Below are positions 59,372 to 64,000 of a stretch of DNA of 64,000 nt, piece after piece. The position numbers were made by a program, and so were the translations under genes. Origin of the DNA: Scedosporium boydii (lineage: Eukaryota > Ascomycota > Sordariomycetes > Microascales > Microascaceae); contig NJFT01000042.1 in NCBI GenBank assembly GCA_002221725.1, positions 1 through 64,000 of the forward strand. The letters are read 5' to 3'. The notes under the pieces are model-generated. The model saw only the letters and a list, made by a program, of their open reading frames with translations. It had not been told where the DNA came from and did not search any database. Positions within the stretch are counted from its first letter, which is position 1, and each line of letters opens with the position of its first letter.

Positions 59372-62285
59372 ATGGGAGGATGGTCCACGTATTGGGGAAG
59401 AATAGGAATGGGGCAATGTACTCCATACCCTAAAGGATTTGGGAGAAAGGGGGTGGGTGTTGTTTGGAAGAGCTGTTTGAGGGGAGGGATGTATGAGTAG
59501 GTTTGGCTCGGATAGAATTGGAACGTTTAAGGACGTTGTGTACCTTTACGAACTTTTGGCTGCACTACAAAATCTCTTTCTTTTCGAACTTGCAAAATCA
59601 GGCCGCTATGAGAGACCTTCTAAGGCTTAAACTCTTAAGCTTCTTGATTGAGATCAATTGTTTTCATGTCAGCGAGCGAGATACAGTGGGCAGTTTCTGC
59701 CCCTTGTTTTCGATAATGGGGTTTGCGGGAAATCTTTCAGCATGGTCTACACTCCTGGGGGGTCGTGGATATCAATGATGCCACCCCGCAAGCTCCAGGG
59801 CCGATTCGAGATTTGATATTCCGACTCGGTTGATATACGAGCCTATCAGGCGTTCTGTTTCCTCTCTTTCTCAATGACGCTCATTTGAGACTCCTTCCTC
59901 TAGCTACTAAGAGAATGGAAAGAAGCACTGTTGCATTTTTGCGGTTCCATGTGTCTTTCTACCTCTCTTTGTTCTCTATCAATCAACATCCACGGTCAGG
60001 GCATTGGCGGATATTTGGGTGAGTTTCCGGTCCGGACGAAGGCAAGAGCCGAATTGATCAACCACGAGAAAATACAAACAACCCAGACTTTCTTGGTGTA
60101 AAGAAGACGGTAAACCAAGCCCAAGCCCCAAGCTTTACTACCCATCCATGCCAAGGCTCTTTTCCCCCCCCCGTTTTACAAGGGCTTTGGGAAGATAGGA
60201 TCAGTCTCCCATGTCGCCAAAGATGGCACCGCTTTTAGTGTCGGCCACCTTCGTGCGCAAGACCGAGAACCGCCCAATGTTTGATAACGTCGAGAACTGC
60301 TCATCCAATAACCACAGTCGGTTCGGCAGCCACAAAGCGGTGACGGGCAGATGGCGATCGATTCGTTCTGCAGGATGCATCAATTGATCCCCTGCGTCAG
60401 CCCGAGTCAAAGAATGCACAGAAAAAAGCAGGGTGCCTTGGGTTAGGACGATGCGGCTGATCGTGCCGAGACATCGATTGATATCAGCACGGCTCGCCTC
60501 GCAGCCTGGAGCCGGGAGCCTGGAGCGAGTCTCGACCTCAGATATGTACGAAGGAAAGGGGAAGGGAAAGGAAAGGATTCGCATTCATGAGTGAGGAGCG
60601 ACGTTGGGGCCGTTCGGCTTTTGTTGTTTCGGTCGCGGGTTTTACAATGCCAACGCTCATTGACATCGGTGCTATCATGCCACCAAGAGAAAGCATAAGA
60701 AACTATGGATTGACGCGAGCACTGTGTGTCGAACTGCGGATTTTATTGTAGCAACCATGTAAGTCGCATTGCTGGGGGCGCACTGCAACCCTGCGTCGTG
60801 TACGAAATCAGTGGGAGTGGTGAAATCCAAAAGTCCCAGAGTCGTTGCTCAAGCTCAGACTTGGACTTTGACTTCGACTTTGACTTCGATGCCCACAATT
60901 CTCAGCTCTTGGTGAGGATGATTGACGAAGTGCGATGGCGTTCGGCGGCGGCGGCTAGGGTCGACCTGCCCCGGGATGGTTGGTTCTGCGTAGTTCTTCA
61001 CCCCGGCACATCAAGATCATCCCGCACCAATCGCAGCAGCTCGATGGCATCAGCACCTTGATTTCTGGCGCCTGTTCCGTTTGGGCGATTCCCTGCCAGA
61101 TCCGGGACCGGCTACGACTCTGTCAGTGGACACCTTCCCCAGACGGCAATGTGAATCAACAAGTGACGAGTTCTTTGCATTTCCATTTCTCCAGAAACCA
61201 GGGTCCGCTCAAAATGACCACAACCCTCGCGATATCCGCAGCTCCCCTCCCTCCTCCCTTTGCTCTCGAGCAGAGAAAATGCCCAACTAGGGAATCTGGC
61301 CCGAATCTTCCTTCTGACCGCCAGTGTGCACCACGACTCTCCGATCTAATAGATGCAGCCTCCATGCCGATCTTGGTGGTGACCTCCGCCCCGGGTTACC
61401 ACTGCCCGCCGCATAGCGACGCTGGCTATAATACGCTGCTTGCTATGACTTGCTCTTGCAGCCACACTACCCCGGATTGTGGTCACGATGTCCTTAACAT
61501 GACCACCCACCAACTTCCGCCGGTACCACGGTACCACCCTATATGTCTGCGCGGATGGGAAAAAGAGGGGACGGAGAAAGAATAAGGCCGATTGTGTGCT
61601 TGCGATCCAGAGAAGACGCCGGCTCTGTTGCATTCTTCATGCCCCCAACTTCCGTAAAGAGCTGTCAAGTTAAGATCGACCGCAGGAAAACTTGTAAAAA
61701 AAAATGGGGAAGAATGGAATAAAAACCAGAGAGTCCCTTTACTACCCTGCCACCCCGCGGATTGCGCACATCCCCCCATGTGCCGATGCCCGATTCGGCT
61801 GTACCTCCGAGTCTGGCGGCAAGCTGTCAGCTTGGGAGAGCTTGGCCTTGGCATCGTAACCGCGCCCGCCCTGGTCCGTTCCTTTTCTTTTGCTGCGCCG
61901 TGGCGTATTATATGACATTCCAAAGATGACATGCGGCGCTGAATGAGACATGCTTTTTCTAGCCAACTGGCCGAGAGCCCCCTCTTCTTTTCAAGAATGA
62001 ACGCCATGTTCGCCTTGCTTCTTTCTTTTTCCCCTCTCGGGTTTTTTGCGCTCTCGGACTTTTCAATGTCACTTGGGCAGTGAGCGAGAGGGGAGGGACG
62101 GAAAGCTGAGGAACGAGGAAGTATATGAAGAGGCGTCTGGATCATCGTGAGTTTTTCTCGAGTCCGGTGGTTCTCTGTGTTCCTGAGCCCAAGCGCCGCT
62201 ACTCGATCCTGTTCTGGTCCTTGTATATACTGCCTGGCTGTGCTTCCCCTTTCCTTTACTTGAGAGCCTACATTGTCCTATCGAG
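59372..62285. other. Intergenic region of about 2.9 kb
   Basis: No gene supported. A hexamer-based tandem stretch (GACTTT/GACTTC, about 5-6 copies) lies at about 60858-60890. A poly-C run of about ten is near 60164. Frames on both strands are short and contain no recognisable domain. TATATA at 62224-62229 belongs to the lipase promoter. Confidence 0.5.
62224..62229 (+). promoter_or_regulatory. Possible TATA box of the lipase gene
   Basis: TATATA 57 bases upstream of the lipase ATG at 62286. Confidence 0.45.
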
Positions 62286-63581
62286 ATGGTGTCGTTCAAG
62301 TCCCTCAGTCTCTTTGGCATTCTCGCTGCGGCGAACCCTATTGAACCAGGAGTTCTTGATCGTCGTGGTGCGTCCCTTCCCTAATGGTGTCCACTTCTTC
62401 TTCTCCCACCTGTTTCTCTTTACTTCAAAGGTCTCAAACTAACACTCACACCACCCTCCCTGACAACAGCTGTCTCGGGAACTGATCTCAACAACTTCAA
62501 GTTTTGGGTTCAGTATTCGGCCGCCGCTTACTGCAACACCAACAATGCCGCGGGATCCTTGGTCACCTGCGGCTCGGGCCAGTGTCCCGGCGTCCAGTCG
62601 AACAAGGCCACCATCGTTCGGACTATTTCGTAAGTGATCCAAGACATGACACGTACCCCTTGACACCCTCTCCTCCTTGTCGGCCGACATGCAGGTTGGG
62701 TAGTAGTGAGTGGGTTTAAGAGTTGTTTCTTGTGCCAGGACTAACATGGCCGAACACAGTGGTCCAAACTCCGGCCTCTCTGCCTTTGTTGCCGTAGATC
62801 CCGTGCAAAAGGCTGTTGTCGTATCTGTCAGGGGCAGTAGCAACGTCCAGAACTGGATCACCAAGTATGACACCTCCTCGCCCAATCGCGCAAAAGCCAT
62901 CCCCTAGCCACTAACACGCTTATTCATAGCCTCAACTTTGGCTACACAGACTGCCCCTCGGGCTTCCCGTCGGGCTGCACCATGCACTCTGGCTTCAAGC
63001 TCGCCTGGGAAGAAATCTCCGCCTCTGTCGTTTCCTCCGTCAACAGCGCCCTGGCCAGCAACCCTTCCTACAGAGTCGTCTCGACCGGCCACTCTCTGGG
63101 CGGCGCCGTCGCCACAATCGGTGGTGCCCACCTCCGTCGTACCCTATCCCGCTCCATCGACATCTACTCCTACGGCTCCCCCCGCGTCGGCAACTCCGTC
63201 TTCGCAGACTACGTCTCCTCACAGTCCGGCAGCCACTTCCGCGTCACCCACGGCTCCGACCCTGTCCCTCGCCTCCCTCCTGCCCTCCTCGGCTTCCGGC
63301 ACACTACACCGGAGTACTGGATTGCTGGCAACGCCGGAGATGACGGCGTCTGGGCTTCTAATGAGATTTCTGTCTGCACCGGCACCGTTAACCTTTCTTG
63401 CAATGGCGGCACCGTCCTATTGGATATCATTGCCCACCTGACCTACTTTCAGAGCGTTGGTGGCTGCTCTGGCGCCACTCGTAGGGAGGATGATTTGGTC
63501 ATTTCGGAGGAGGCGCTTGCCGAGAGGCTTAAAACTCTTTCTTTGCTCGACCAGGAGTACTTCAAGAATCACAGTGAGTGA
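62286..63581 (+). CDS. Secreted class 3 triacylglycerol lipase, Thermomyces-lipase type
   Basis: Extracellular lipase of about 332 aa. Four exons: 62286-62367, 62470-62629, 62760-62864 and 62930-63581. Residues 1-17 are a signal peptide (MVSFKSLSLFGILAAAN), followed by a short propeptide that ends in a dibasic site (DRR). The mature part starts near VSGTDLNNFKFWVQYSAAAY. Catalytic elements are seen: nucleophile Ser in TGHSLGGA near residue 170, Asp in HGSDPVPRLPP near 224 and His in DIIAHLTYF near 283. The oxyanion/lid region reads VSVRGSSNVQNW. Cys positions match the disulphides of the family. Unlike the well-known enzyme, the protein continues about 40 residues past the last Cys in a charged helical tail (REDDLVISEEALAERLK). 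Confidence 0.93.
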
Positions 63582-64000
63582 TGAGGTTGTGCCGTTTTTG
63601 TTTTCTTTTGGATTGAGGTTTGGGGAGCATGGGTTTTTGGATATGGGCTTAATTAAGCGTCGAGAGGAGTTTCCTGGGGAGCTATTGCATGGGAGGTTTT
63701 CGCACAAAGGTATGAGCAGATGCATGGGGCGGAGACGTGAATGGCTTTCAGGTGTACATATGAATGCTTTGCCAAACATGAACATATTGCAGATGACTAT
63801 ATGAGCGTTGTTCTGTGGTATCGGCACCCGCTGTACCATCTCCAGCAACAATCGATGTGTTGTGACTGAAGCCCTGAGGAGCCACGGGGAAAGGAAGGAG
63901 CCACCCGTCACCACACACATTCCCGGAGAAACAATGAAGCCTTATAGTTCCAGATCAAAAGCTGGGTCAGTATCGGGTAGCTCCAGGTGGTTGCACTTAT
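63582..64000. other. 3' end of the window, downstream of the lipase
   Basis: About 420 bases; 3' UTR of the lipase and no supported gene up to the edge. Confidence 0.5.

Noticed and set aside
1..64000. CRISPR array, prophage, bacterial operon or biosynthetic gene cluster
   Set aside because: The genes are intron-bearing fungal genes on mixed strands. There is no array of regular spacers and no PKS, NRPS or terpene synthase core gene.

Overview
This window is nuclear DNA of a filamentous ascomycete (Pezizomycotina, most likely a Sordariomycete). Most genes carry short GT..AG introns of about 45-270 nt, often with a CTAAC-like branch point. The proteins are typical fungal ones (Vps1 dynamin, Gid7/WDR26, Caf16, Pol31/POLD2, MHF1/CENP-S, Pga2, uL4, bL34m, a Thermomyces-type lipase, a secreted S10 carboxypeptidase). 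I do not assign a species.

Layout. 1-8.1 kb holds a 5'-truncated alpha-methylacyl-CoA racemase gene (+), vps1 (-) and a GID7/WDR26 gene (-) with a very long AUG-free leader. About 8.1-16.8 kb is a gene-poor stretch in which I support no gene. 16.8-28.6 kb holds a PH-like protein (+), an S10 carboxypeptidase (-), the divergent pair caf16 (-) / POLD2 (+), and an F-box-like protein (-). 28.9-30.3 kb is a degenerate repeat array with AT microsatellites and an inverted copy, followed by about 4 kb without genes. 34.3-43 kb holds L-serine dehydratase (+), a cysteine-rich GPI-anchor candidate (+), MHF1 (-), Pga2 (+) and an APC amino-acid transporter (+). 43.5-55 kb holds an AT-hook/CxxC protein (+), uL4 (+), an Aro8-type aminotransferase (-) and a frameshifted kinase-like gene (-). 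55-64 kb holds an uncharacterised acidic protein (+), a nitronate monooxygenase-like gene (+), bL34m (+) and a secreted lipase (+).

The genes look like an ordinary mix of housekeeping and secreted functions. There are no operons, no biosynthetic cluster and no intact transposon. I did not find a convincing new multi-gene system. The most unusual signals are the 28.9-30.3 kb repeat array, the 807-nt AUG-free leader of the GID7 gene, the intergenic 9-mer TACGAAGTA, and the single-base frameshift in the kinase-like gene. Exon coordinates were derived by hand from splice signals and reading-frame continuity, without transcript data.
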